Shown piece after piece: positions 15,401 to 26,279 of a stretch of DNA of 64,000 nt. This stretch comes from Balanoglossus misakiensis (Eukaryota; Hemichordata), in the NCBI GenBank assembly GCA_040954595.2, contig CM082588.2:10788001-10852000 (forward strand). The letters run 5' to 3'. The position numbers were made by a program, and so were the translations under genes. Numbering within the stretch: position 1 is the first letter of the stretch; each line of letters begins with the position of its first letter. Under the pieces are notes generated by a model. That model saw only the letters and a list, made by a program, of their open reading frames with translations. It was not told the DNA's origin and made no database searches.

Positions 15401-16030
15401 TCTACAGAGTCTAGTGGAAAACGTTCTTTTGCGCATAGGCCTATATATGTGTTATGCGCATCACAACAGAAATCGGTAAATAAACGAGGCTGTATTTGGA
15501 AGCAACCGTGGACATTTTACATCTATCCGTCGATCTACAGAGTCTTGTGGAAAACTTTCTAATGCGCATAGGTCTATTACGTGTTCTGCGCCTCACAACA
15601 GAATTCGGTAAATAAACGAGGCTGTTTGGAAGCAACCATGGAAATTTTAGAACTATCCGTCGATCTACAGAGTCTAGTGGAAAAATGTCTTATGCGCATA
15701 GGCCTATCATGTGTTCTGCGCCTCACAACAGAAATCGGTAAATAAACGAGGCAGTTTGGAAGCAACCATGGAAATTTTACAGCTATCCGTCGATCTACAG
15801 AGTCTAGTGGAAAACGTTCTTATGCGCATAGGCCTATATATGTGTTCTGCGCATCACAACAGAATTTTGTAAACAAACGAGGCTGTGTTTGGAAGCAACC
15901 ATGGAAATTTTAGAACTATCTCTCGATCTACAGAGTCTATAGTGGAAAACTTTCTTATGCACATATGCCTATCTATGTGTTCTGCGCCTCAAAACAGAAT
16001 TCCGTAAATAAACGAGGCTGTTTGGAAGCA
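1261..16030. repeat. Higher-order repeat region of the satellite
   Basis: The shortened landmark monomer (TTGATCTAAAGTTGAAAAG) recurs near 1591, 3820, 5794, 8559, 11195 and 13697. Spacing between the last four is 2765, 2636 and 2502 bp, close to 21, 20 and 19 monomers, and 1591 to 5794 is 4203 bp (about 32). Neighbouring variant monomers keep the same order around each landmark and are nearly identical between blocks, while adjacent monomers differ clearly. This is a higher-order repeat whose length changes by whole monomers. Unequal crossing-over or gene conversion is the usual explanation for such structure. That mechanism is inferred. Confidence 0.88.
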
Positions 16031-16149
16031 AACATGGAAATTTTAGAACTATCTCTCGATCTACAGAGTATAGTGGGAAACGTTCATATGCACATAGGCC
16101 TATATATGTGTTCTGCGCATCACAACAGAATTTTGTAAACAAACGAGGC

Positions 16150-18899
16150 TTTGTTTGGAAGCAACCATGGACATTTTAGAACTATCCGTCGACCTTCAGC
16201 GTCTAGTGGAAAACTTTTTTATGCGCATAGGCCTATCTATGTGTTCAGAGCCTCACAACAGAAATCGGTAAATAAACGAGGCTGTTTGGAAACAACCATG
16301 GAAATTTTAGAACTATCCGTCGATCTAAAAGGTCTAGTGGAAAACGTTCTTATGCGCATAGGCCTATCTATGTGTTCTGCGCATCACAACAGAATTTTGT
16401 AAACAAACGAGGCTGTGTTTTGAGGCAACCATGTATATTTTAGAACTATCTCTCGATCTACAGAGTCTAGTGGAAAACTTTCTTATGCGCATAGGCCTAG
16501 CTATGTGTTCTGCGCATTACAACAGAATTTTGTAAACAAACGAGGTTGTGTTTGGAATCAACCATGGAAATTTTAGAACTATCCGTCGATCTACAGTGAA
16601 AAAGTTTCTTATGCGCATAGGCCTATCATGTGTTCTGCGCATCACTGCAGAATTTTGTAAACAAACGAGGCTGTGTTTGGAAGCAACCATGGAAATTTTA
16701 GAACTATCCGTCGATCTATAGAGTCTAGTGGAAAACGTTCTTATGCGCATAGGCCTATCTATGTGTTCTGCGCATTACAACAGAATTTGGAAATAAACGA
16801 GGCTGTGTTTGGAAGCAACCATGGAAATTTTAGAACTATCCGTCGATCTGCAGAGTCTAGTAAAAAACTTTCTTATGCGCATAGGCCTATCACGTGTTCT
16901 GCGCCTCACAACAGAAATCGGTAAATAAACGAGGCTGTTTGGATGCAACCATGGAAATTTTAGAACTATCCGTCGATCTACAGAGTCTAGTGGAAAAGTT
17001 TCTTATGCACATAGGCCTATCTATGTGATCTGCGCATCACAGCAGAATTCGGTAAATAAACAAGGCTGTTTGAAATCAACCATGGACATTTTAGAACTAT
17101 CCGTCGATCTACAGAGTCTAGTGGAAAACTTTCTTATGCGCATAGGCCTAGCTATGTGTTCTGCGCGTCACAAAAGAATTTTGTAAACAAACGAGGCTGT
17201 GTTTGGAAGCAACCATGGAAATTTTAGAACTATCTCTCGATCTACAGAGTCTATGGAAATTTTAGAACTATCCGTCGATCTACAGTGAAAAAGTTTCTTA
17301 TGCGCATAGGCCTATCATGTGTTCTGCGCATCACTGCAGACTTTTGTAAACAAACGAGACTGTGTTTGGAAGCAACCTTGGAAATTTTAGAACTATCTCT
17401 CGATCTACAGAGTCTAGTGGAAAACTTTCTAATGCGCATAGGCCTATCACGTGTTCTGCGCCTCACAACATAATTCGGTAAATAAACGAGGCTGTTTGGA
17501 AGCAAGTATGGATATTTTAGAACTATCCGTCGATCTACAGAGTCTAGTGGAAAAATTCTTATGCGCATAGGCCTATCATGTGTTCTGCGCATCACAACAG
17601 AATTCATTAAATAAACGAGGCTGTTTGGAAGCAACCATGGACATTTTAGAACTATCCGTCGATCTACAGAGTCTAGTGGAAAAATTTCTTATGCGCATAG
17701 GCCTATCATGTGTTCTGCGCCTCACAACAGAAATCGGTAAATTAACGAGGCTGTTTGGAAGCAACCATGGCAATTTTAGAACTATCCGTCGATCTACAGA
17801 GTCTAGTGGAAAACTTTCTTATGCGCATAGGCCTATCACGTGTTCTGCGCCTAACAACAGAATTCGGTAAATAAACGAGGCTGTTTGGAAGCAACTATGG
17901 AAATTTTAGAACTACCCGTCGATCTACAGAGTCTAGTGGAAAAATTTCTTATGCGCATAGTCCTATCATGTGTTCTGCGCATCACAACAGAATTCGGTAA
18001 ATAAACGAGGCTGTTTGGAAGCAACCATTGAAATTTTACAACTATCCGTCGATCTACAGAGTATAGTGGAAAACTTTCTTATGCGTATAGGCCTATCATG
18101 TGTTCAGCGCCTCACAACAGAAATCGGTAAATAAACGAGGCTGTTTAGAAGCACCCATGTAAATTTTAGAACTATCCATCGATCTACAGAGTCTAGTGGA
18201 AAACGTTCTTTTGCGCATAGGCCTATCTATGTGTTCTGCGCATCACAAAATAATTTTGTAAACAAACGAGGCTGTTTGGAAGCAACCACGGAAATTTTTG
18301 AACTATCTCTCGATCTACACAGTCTAGTGGAAAAATTTCTTATGAGCATGGGCCTATCATGTGTTCTGCGCCTCACAACAGAAATCGGTAAATAAACGAG
18401 GCTGTTTGGAAGCAACCATGGAAATTTTAGAACTATCCGTCGATCTTCAGCGTCTAGTGGAAAACTTTCTTATGCGCATAGGCCTATCTATGTGTTCAGC
18501 GCCTCACAACAGAAATCGGTAAATAAACGAGGCTGTTTGGAAACAACCATGGAAATTTTAGAACTATCCGTCGATCTAAAAGGTCTAGTGGAAAACGTTC
18601 TTATGCGCATAGGCCTATCTATGTGTTCTGCGCATCACAACAGATTTTTGTAAACAAACGAGGCTGTGTTTTGAGGCAACCATGGATATTTTAGAACTAT
18701 CTCTCGATCTACAGAGTCTAGTGGAAAACTTTCTTATGCACATAGGCCTATCTATGTGTTATGTGCCTCACAACAGAATTCGGTAAACAAACGAGGTTGT
18801 TTGGAAGCAACCATGGGCATTTTGGAACTATCCGTCGATCCACAGAGTCTAGTGGAAAACGTTCTTATGCGCATAGGCCTATCTATGTGTTCTGCGCAT
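16150..18899. repeat. Divergent right edge of the satellite
   Basis: Monomers here carry many private changes (for example GATCTTCAGCGTCTAG, TGCATCACTGCAGA, GTGATCTGCGC) and one clear internal deletion at about 17,251 that joins GAGTCTATGG directly to a following ATTTTAG. Two local duplications are visible: the TACAGTGAAAAAG monomer at about 16,590 and 17,280, and the TTCAGCGTCTAG/AAAAGGTCTAG pair at about 16,197 and 18,445. The last copy breaks after TCTGCGCAT. Decay toward an array edge is typical of satellites. Confidence 0.8.
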
Positions 18900-20525
18900 T
18901 TTACTTTTGCCACTCCACTCAAAGTAAGCATCGGTGTGGTGGTGTGGCAAGTAGTCTGCCCTTGTACACTAGACAAACCAGGCAATAAATGAAATGTAGC
19001 GAAGAATGGAGGGGTGGGTGTGGGATAGGGTGTCCCCCTCCCATATTAGAAAATCTTGTAAAATTAAGGGCGCGAAACTGCAATTTTGTGGACTCAAAGC
19101 AAAAGTTTTGCGGCAAAAGTATGTGACCCCCTAAACGTTTAAAAAAAAAAGATTACCCCCACTTTCGGACTTCAAAATTTAAGTGACCCCCCCCCCCCCC
19201 CTGGATTTTGCCGCCCCACCCGGCCGTAAAAACTGAATGGTCCCTTACCCATATACGCGACTTCCATTAATAAATTTGAAGAATAAGAGATCCTCTCCGT
19301 AAATAGGCCTTATTGGGGGTCAAAACTACCGAAAGAAGACCCTGCCCCAACTCCCCTTTAAACCAACTAATTCACACCGGGTTAGTTTTGTTTCTTTCAT
19401 ATTTGAATGAGAATTAAAATGCCGCAGGAAATTCTGCTGGCGTCCTTAGGATACGAGATCGGGAACTTTCAAAAGTTCCGCAGAATATACCCCAAGAGGG
19501 CGCTGTTGCTGACCTTCGACCCGTTTCCTTTGACCAGTTCTGTGTCTTCGTTGTAAACACATGTGTGACACGCAGGCTAGAGAATCTGCCAGTTTTTTCT
19601 GTCGTCAACTCCAATGTCGCCTTTTCTATGGACGTTAGTTGGCCAGTGTTTGTTACACATCCAGGACGGTGTCATATTTCTCTGAAAGAATAGCGGAAAA
19701 CATGCAAAGCCAAGGAGCGAGCAAGTACCAGCTGTTTTCTGCAAGTCATGGGTTCAGGCCCCCCACACTGTCCACCATCATTATTCCTATATACAGATTT
19801 GGCGGAGTGAGTATTGAAACATTACAGTATTTAGTGTGTTTTAAGATATCACTGATAGTTTTCACGACTTAATGTGTGGGTAGAATCACATTCATCGCGA
19901 TAACGTTACTGTAGTCCCCTGATTCAGTCCGTAAACAAGGTAAGCTTGAGACATGGACGATCGACAATCAGTTTCCGCTGTTGATTTCGCCCTATCGCAA
20001 CTTAGTAACTGGGGCCGAGTGATGCTCCATTATTTAAAGTTCATGACTATTGACACCAATTGCAAAATATCAATGTTAAGGCGTGCTTTCAGAGAATATT
20101 CAACCAGAAAACCGACAACAATTGATGACCTCATGTGACCTTTACTGGTTGAATCAGGCGACCACTGCAGTGTGATTCCAACGTTTGTGGGAAGACCACA
20201 GGGAGCTCTTCCTCCTGCTTTGCAGTGTGTGTGTGTGTTTGTTTAATATAAAAATGTGTGACAAAAATATGTATGTTTACAAATATTGTCAAGATTGTTT
20301 GTTTGTTGAGAGGTTAAGGGGAGTAACCCTTTCTGTTCAATATACCCACAAAGGTGAACAAATTTGTAAACAAACATATTTTTCACAGAGTAGTTTTATT
20401 ATATCCGCATTGCATCCAGCATGATCGCAGAAAACATCACCAATAAACCAAAATTGGAGTTGATGGCTTGGCTTTATTTGGGACTATCATTGTTTGGTTA
20501 TAGTCCATGGGCCAGAGACCGACAT
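18900..20525. other. Unique-looking spacer after the satellite
   Basis: There is no convincing gene here. It holds a poly-C run of about 17 at 19,185-19,201 and a G/C-richer stretch at 19,400-19,720. One first-exon candidate runs from ATG 19,702 to 19,806: 35 codons beginning MQSQGASKYQLF and ending in GGA just before a GTGAGT donor. A 61-codon frame starts at ATG 19,953 (MDDRQSVSAVDF). Neither resembles a family I know, and neither has a partner exon that I can join. Treat both as unproven. Confidence 0.4.
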
Positions 20526-22085
20526 GTAGTCATGCAGAATTAATTTTATGTGTTCTAAATAATTATTTTAGCTTATCTTTGTTGGAAATAATTTTGCCAA
20601 CATCTCGAATTATTTTTACGTGTAGACTCGAATTAATTTCAGGTGTAGTGTCGAATTAATATCACGTGTTTTGTCGAATTAATTTCACGTGTTGTGTCGA
20701 ATTAATTTTACATTGTGTCAAATTAATATTGCCCCCACAATCCTTTGCGCTTAAATCAAGATGGCGGCGGCTGAGCATGTCTTTCTCGCCGCATAAAGTT
20801 CGAAAAAGGGGCCGTTGTACAAGTTGTGAGACGTTTTGGGGGGAATTCAATGTTTTTAATTATTTTTTGTAGTCATGCAGAATTAATTTTATGTGTTCTA
20901 AATAATTATTTTAGCTTATCTTTGTTAGAAATAATTTTGCCAACATATCGAATTCTTTTTACGTGTAGACTTGAATTAATTACAGGTGTAGTGTCGAATT
21001 AATATCATCTTTTACAAGATAGATAGGTGATGTGTTTTGCTCTGTGAAAGAAAATGGAGGGGGAGGGTGTTTAAAATTTTGGCAGTTCGGAAGGGGGATT
21101 TGTAAATATTTCGGGTTGTGTCGGGGGGAGGGGGGGGGCATGTGAAAATTAGCGGTAAAATTTTTTAATTCTCTCGCCCACCCCCCCCCCCCCACCCTCC
21201 AATGGTGTTTGTGAATGCAGCCTACAGAGGAGGTGGAGACTTCGGGGTCTGCCCCTTTACTATCTATGCCCCACACCCTATCTTATCAGTTGTAAATCTA
21301 GAATGCAAGCTATCATTAAATATGGTTATGTAGAGAGAGACTTTGTCTTTTTAATTTAAATTTATTTAAACAAAACTTGAGTTTACAAGGAAATTTTAAG
21401 GAATATTTTATTCGCCGTTTCCTGGGATCTGGGCCCTACAGCTATTTCTTAGTTCTGAAAATAACAAATTAACACAATTTTTGTATGTTCAGATGTCAAA
21501 ATTTATTCAATCAAGGCGAATTGGCAACGCGGGGCAACAGCTTGCTCTGTGTACAGGTCTGTGTGTTCCCGCCATGACACGGCCTCCACGCCAAGAACAC
21601 TGTACGCAGAGCTGGGCTATACCATAGCAAGGCTGGCGATTACACCAACTGGTAGTGGTTTTGAGTGGTTTGACTAGAAAATTCTGTCTGTAGACCAAAA
21701 CTCGTGGACCGATCGCCGTTTTCGAGCACACTGCATTTATATTGGACAGCAAATCGCCCCAAAACGTTTCACAACTTGTACAACGGCCCCTTTTTTAACT
21801 TTATGCGGCGAGAAAGACATGCTCAGCCGCCGCCATCTTGATTTACGCGCAAAGGATTGTAAGGGCAATATTATTTGACAACGTGAAATTAATTCGACAC
21901 AACACGTGAAATTAATTCGAGTCTACACATAAAAATAATTCGAGATGTTGGCAGAATTATTTCTAACAAAGATAAGCTAAAATAATTATTTAGAACACAT
22001 AAAATTAATTCTGCATGACTACAAAAAAATAATTAAAGCACATAAAAAATAATTCTATATACTGGTAAAATTAATTCTAACATGT
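20526..22085. mobile_element. Foldback element with long inverted arms
   Basis: The left arm (20,526-20,842, starting GTAGTCATGCAGAATTAATT) returns as its reverse complement at 21,766-22,022 with few changes, including the shared segment AAGATGGCGGCGGCTGAGCATG. A second direct copy of the first ~135 bp of the arm lies at 20,869-21,007. The interior (21,010-21,760) has G and C homopolymers and a minus-strand frame of 81 codons (21,507-21,752) with no recognisable family. No transposase was seen. It is best read as a non-autonomous foldback or MITE-like element, and I could not fix its target duplication. Confidence 0.75.
20606..20730. repeat. 23-bp tandem motif CGAATTAATTTCACGTGT
   Basis: Five to six tandem copies of a 23-bp unit of the form CGAATTAATWTYACGTGTNNNGT. 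Degenerate copies also sit in the second left arm copy (about 20,948-21,007) and inverted in the right arm (about 21,885-21,950). Each copy contains the AATTAATT dyad and most contain CACGTG or ACGTGT. Regularly spaced motifs inside an inverted arm may be protein binding sites for mobilisation. That role is inferred. Confidence 0.7.
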
Positions 22086-23238
22086 TTTATTAATAAACTA
22101 CAATTTTGACCAGAACGGGCCCTCATAGATACCGGTAGTACATGTAACTTTGGGTGTTTTTCTCAATGTTTATAATGTGTTTTGATTGCCTGTTCTACTT
22201 GTTTCTGAACATAGTTAAAGCTTCATTAGCTGTAACTTTTCACTTTGTTTTCAGTATTTTTGTTTTAAGTATTTACTGCAGTGTCTTCTTCAGATCCCTG
22301 AATCATGATGAAATATAGGTGTGTCTGTTCAGTATTGTTATTGTGAATTTGAATTCAAGTCTGGACTAGAATTCATTTCAATAGCCGTTACACACATACA
22401 GGTTATGCTGACAAGTGGAGTTCTGTGTAGAGCATGTGTAACAGTTAATGTCCCTTTAAATATCACATACATACATCTGTCTAGTTTTGTACATGCAACT
22501 CACACGTATGTTATATTTATTGATTGACTGTCAAATATCATCCTGTTGTTTGATTAAATGTAAATGTTGTATGTTGTAGAATAGAAAGCACAATTCTTCT
22601 AGTTCCATAGATATCAGTGCTCATTTTAAAGCTGAAAGTGACATTTTCAACACTAAATGCAAGGAAATGTAACTAAATATTTTAATTTTGCAGTCAAAAT
22701 GCAACACAGTCAGCTCCGAACTGCATTTAAAATCCAAACACATGGTGTTATATTCTTGGTAATAAGCAAAGATCTGTATCCTATCCACAAAGTATATATC
22801 ATACACACAGTATTATCTTAATAACTATAATACAGCTATGAAATTGCTAGAAACATTGTAATATTTGGATGAATTTAAAGAAAAATAATTATATTTATAT
22901 TAACAGTATGTAAAAGTTACGAAGATTTAGCGTTGAATGATGTTGTGATGTCTGTAAGAGCTGTTCCAATACAAGGTGAACGAATTTCAAAACCTTTTGT
23001 TCAATCAACCTTTCTACTGACCTGTGATTCCAAAAGTTATTGAAATATCATTACACATTTACCTGTATATAGTGCAGACTATAAATAGAGCACACTCTGG
23101 AAAGGAGTTATGTAATTAATATCTCTATCATGTGAGTGACATCATTTTAAGGGCCACTGACCACCCCACCTGTGACAATTTGCTAGGGGGTGCGAACATC
23201 TCAACAGGAGGTGAATCCCTCCATGCCATGTCTGGGTA
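22086..23238. other. No gene seen
   Basis: AT-rich DNA with scattered stops in all frames and no splice-bounded exon that I can defend. The short frames at 22,321-22,527 (+) and 22,621-22,806 (-) have no recognisable composition or motif. Confidence 0.4.
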
Positions 23239-23273
<35 letters not shown>

Positions 23274-23334
23274 CTTTCATTCATTCATTCAGTGAGTCAG
23301 TCAGTTAGTCAGTCAGTCAGTCCGTCAGTCAGTC
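23239..23334. repeat. Tetranucleotide microsatellites
   Basis: A (TTGA)n run is followed by TTCA/TCAT repeats and a (CAGT)n run with few interruptions. They are simple-sequence repeats next to the left end of the 2.4 kb transposon. Confidence 0.9.
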
Positions 23335-23689
23335 ATATTAATTAATTCATTAAGGCATATAAACGATATAGCTAGCCTATTGTGATAGGAATGGGCTAAC
23401 ACCCTTGTCATATAAACTTTGGCGAAGCGATCCCAAGCTCAGCTAAGGTAGATGGGAGGGACCTGAATCACATGTGCCCATCATAATGAAAGCTGCCAAC
23501 CCTCTTAGAATGATACTACGGCCTATACGTTGATCACCTGATCGCATCGCCCTGTCACACTTGGCTATGGGCTACTGTTCATGTATGATAAAGGGGTTAT
23601 TACACTAAGTTTGGTCGATAACGTGACGCATCCTCGTGATGTCCATAATATGGACATCCCTTACGAAAAAAGGGCCTGCTGCAAACTCC

Positions 23690-24310
23690 TCCCGCAAATC
23701 TGCAGCAGGATTCTGCGAACTCACTGCAAACTGCTGCTGCAAAGTGGCAAACAGTCCTGATTTTACCATGCAAATTAGGGGACTTGCAAATTTGTTGCAA
23801 ACTTCCAGCAACAAGATTTTGAATACTGCAGTGAGTTCACAGGAATTTGAATACTGCAGTGAGTTCACAGCAATCAAGATTGCCACCTTGAAAATTTGAA
23901 CATTGCAGTGAGTTTGCAGCAAGACAATTAACTAGGGGTACCATTGAACCACCCACCCCCACCCCCCATAAAACCTCAGAGACAAGCAAACTATAATTAA
24001 CAGTTTTTATTTAAAAAAAAATCTATTTTAATCACAGGGTTAAGAAATCTAAAAAATCAACATGGTAAAACTACACACTACAAAAATTGGTTTTCAAAAA
24101 ATAAAAAAGCTACACTACAAATATAAACACCACAACTTGCTCCTCTGCAAAAAATGTTTTTCCAATATAAAAAACTACACTACAAACAACTTGCTACTCT
24201 AATTTTTTTTCAATATAAAAAAAACTACACTACAAACTTGCTACTCTACAATTTTTTTCCAATATAAAAAACTACACTACAAACTTCCTACTCTACTACA
24301 CTCTGTTTTT
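23690..24310. repeat. Internal short repeats of the TIR transposon
   Basis: There are two motif families. One is ATACTGCAGTGAGTTCACAG, seen twice at about 23,823-23,873 with further TGCAGTGAGTTTGCAG and TGCAAACT variants from 23,690 to 23,930. The other is AACTACACTACAAA, in five copies near 24,068, 24,106, 24,170, 24,219 and 24,267, separated by A-rich spacers. Such clustered subterminal motifs often bind transposase. Here that is an inference. Confidence 0.65.
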
Positions 24311-25481
24311 ATTTAAGACAGCCCGTTTGCATGTGGCGCATTTCGCGTTGAATGCATGGATCAGCTCTTTTGTTGACATCTTCAGTTTGTTGACACCAAA
24401 TACTGAAAAAGAGAAGAATAAACACATATCAGTTACACCATGCAGTAATAAGGAGAAGATTGCCAAGCATAATTGTTACATATGCAGTTGCCCAATACGA
24501 GTAATTTCCACCAACCGGAAGTCACACAATTCAACTAAAATTCAGGAAAAAAACTTAATATCATTCAGGTACAAAAACTGTTGACCTAACTGATAAATTT
24601 CATCGAGTGTATTTGTAGTAGATGGTCAGAACAAATAAAATGAAATGTATAAGGATGAGATGCACCTTTATAATGATATTTATTTTGAATCCAGTGAATA
24701 TGGGATAGCCAATCAAAGAATTTCACTCCAGGGACATGCAAAAAATGTCATTATCATAGAATACAATCATTTCGACATTTTAAAGAAACCTTTTACTTAC
24801 AAGTCAGTGCCGTTACAACATGCTGGTAGGGTGTTCCAATAAATGCGCTGGTATTCTTCCCGCTCAGTTGTTCGGGTTTTAAACAACCCATCCATCAGCT
24901 TTTTTATGACGTAAGATGGCGGCTTGTTCTTGCATCTACCTAAAGTTATGCTCAACCAGGCAGATGGAATCGCTACGTTGGAGTTGGAAAGCCGTTCATA
25001 TTGCAGTGGCAGAGGCTCGCCCTCGTCTAGAATCACCTGATTGAAATTAAAAAGAGTACCAATAATTATTACATTGGTGTGAAAGTCATTTAGTACTCAC
25101 AAAATTCAATCCCCACTTACTTACAAAGAGAAGGCTAAATGATTGCATTCAGAATAAACATGACCTATGTCAACAAATTCATTGAGAAAAAAAAATGTTT
25201 CCCTGTTAAAAGCAACAAATTTACATAATTAAACTGTGTATTAAAATGCAAGCATGGGATAACATGAGGTACTAAAGAGAAGGGGTGTATTATGCATGTA
25301 TATACTGACGTGGACTGGGGGGATGCAGAAGTGTGAGCGATGGCGTGCTTACATGAAGAACTGACACTTACATAGTTTGCCCTGGGAATGATTTACCCTC
25401 GTTTGGGCGTGTAATGACTATCCTCAGAGAAGCCTTTTGATGCACAGGTGTGTACACAGCACTGGCGTGTTTTCTCAGCTT
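24309..25481 (-). CDS. Three-exon gene inside the TIR transposon, function unknown
   Basis: Exons on the minus strand: A 25,481-25,372 (acceptor TTTTGCAG, begins KLRKHASAVYTP, donor GTAAGT), B 25,036-24,801 (acceptor TTTCAATCAG, begins VILDEGEPLPLQ, donor GTAAGT), C 24,402-24,309 (acceptor CTCTTTTTCAG, ends at TAA 24,311-24,309). B leaves in phase 2 and joins C to read GTDFIWCQQTEDVNKR and on to MQTGCLK-stop. A leaves in phase 2 but B is open only in phase 0, so an exon is missing between them, or A is not part of the gene. Exon B contains KPPSYVIKKLMDGLF, which has a faint look of a BEN-type domain, too weak to name. The gene lies wholly inside the element, so it is either the element's own protein or a captured host fragment. 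The 5' end is not identified. Confidence 0.5.
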
Positions 25482-25589
25482 CTGCAAAATAATAGTAACA
25501 AATTGAGTCGCACAAATGCACCCACTATTTCTTGCTATTTCATATTTCATTCAAATGTCTGCAACAACATATACTGTGCACATAACAGC

Positions 25590-25605
25590 CCCCCCCCCCC
25601 CCCCA
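25590..25605. repeat. Poly-C run
   Basis: Uninterrupted run of about 16 C within the transposon, on the 5' side of exon A of the minus-strand gene. Confidence 0.9.
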
Positions 25606-26030
25606 TGCACTGTTCCAATTACAAGACCTACCCCAATTCTTACTGGCACCATGGACTTATACCACTTATACAATGATGCAACAGGCTTATCTTTTTATAG
25701 ACACCTGACATTAGAAAGACCTTGTATGTATACCACTCTATTCTGACAAAAATGCAAGTTAATCAACATCACATATAAAATAATATAATATGAATAGAAT
25801 AAAACCGATTCACAAAATATCAAATAGCTACTTGTTAGGCATTTGATTTTAAGTTGGATGGTGTTTGTGTATTGCAGAGGGATGTTTGTGTGCAGTAATC
25901 ACGCTGTACATACCATGCAAGTTTGGCATACTATCACTCAAATATGACGCGTTATCGACCAAACTTAGTGTAATAACCCTTAAGTAACACCCTCTTATTT
26001 TAAAGAAAACTCATTATTGAAGCCCATTAA

Positions 26031-26115
26031 CCCTTTCACAACCAAGGTTCAGTCTAAACCCATTGTTATCTATGAAAAGGTTCGACCTGTATAGAAGGAA
26101 CTGGGGGTGAAAGGG
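26031..26115. mobile_element. 85-bp TTAA-flanked MITE (CCCTTTCAC ends)
   Basis: Starts CCCTTTCAC and ends with the reverse complement GTGAAAGGG, with TTAA immediately outside both ends (26,027-26,030 and 26,116-26,119). TTAA targets and CCCT ends fit piggyBac-type non-autonomous elements. A related left end lies at 47,101. Confidence 0.7.
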
Positions 26116-26279
26116 TTAAAGGGACAAAGTCTCAGTTTTGTCCTTTGACTCACTGGCTTTTATTAGAGGTTCCTACCTTTAAATGTTTCATAAAATGTTT
26201 AATCAAATCTGTCTACAATCAGAGTAGACATTGTTTACATACACCTTTTGTTAAATAATTGTACTGTGTTGTATTTCAG

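Larger units (their letters stand above)
1..18899. repeat. Satellite array, about 130-134 bp monomer
   Basis: About 143 head-to-tail copies of a monomer that reads (from position 1) CGTCGATCTACAGAGTCTAG, then GGAAAA, the palindrome ATAGGCCTAT, a TGTGTTCTGCGC block, CACAACAGAA, AAATAAACGAGGCTG, TTTGGAAGCAACCATGG and ATTTTACAACTATC. The first copy is exactly 130 bp. Other variants gain 2 bp at GAGGCTGTGTTTGG and 2 bp at GTCTATAGTGG, and one landmark variant has lost about 13 bp around GATCTAAAGTTG. Many monomers stay open over 60-100 codons because stops are sparse, but the frames merely repeat the monomer and are open on both strands, so I do not call them genes. The array begins before the window and stops mid-monomer at about 18,899. 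A centromeric, pericentromeric or other heterochromatic site is possible but not shown. Confidence 0.97.
23592..25980. mobile_element. TIR DNA transposon, 2.39 kb, TAA target duplication
   Basis: The left end AGGGGTTATTACACTAAG, continuing TTTGGTCGATAACG, matches the reverse complement of the right end at 25,946-25,980 over about 35 bp with a 1-nt indel. TAA flanks both sides (23,589-23,591 and 25,981-25,983), as expected for elements with a 3-bp TWA target such as PIF/Harbinger. I do not see a DDE transposase. The interior carries repeated motifs on the left and a spliced minus-strand gene (24,309-25,481). The superfamily call rests only on target-site length and is tentative. Confidence 0.8.

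Noticed and set aside
332-18415. Dozens of 60-127 codon open frames on both strands of the satellite
   Set aside because: They are translations of the same monomer in different frames, open on both strands, with no start context, domain or splice structure.
1-18899. A CRISPR-like or CENP-B-box reading of the array
   Set aside because: Repeats are contiguous without unique spacers. TTTGGAAGC resembles part of a CENP-B box only superficially and lacks the TTCG and CGGG cores.
19953-20138. 61-codon frame as a small gene (MDDRQSV...)
   Set aside because: No homology that I recognise, no splice partner and no clear regulatory context. Not enough to call.
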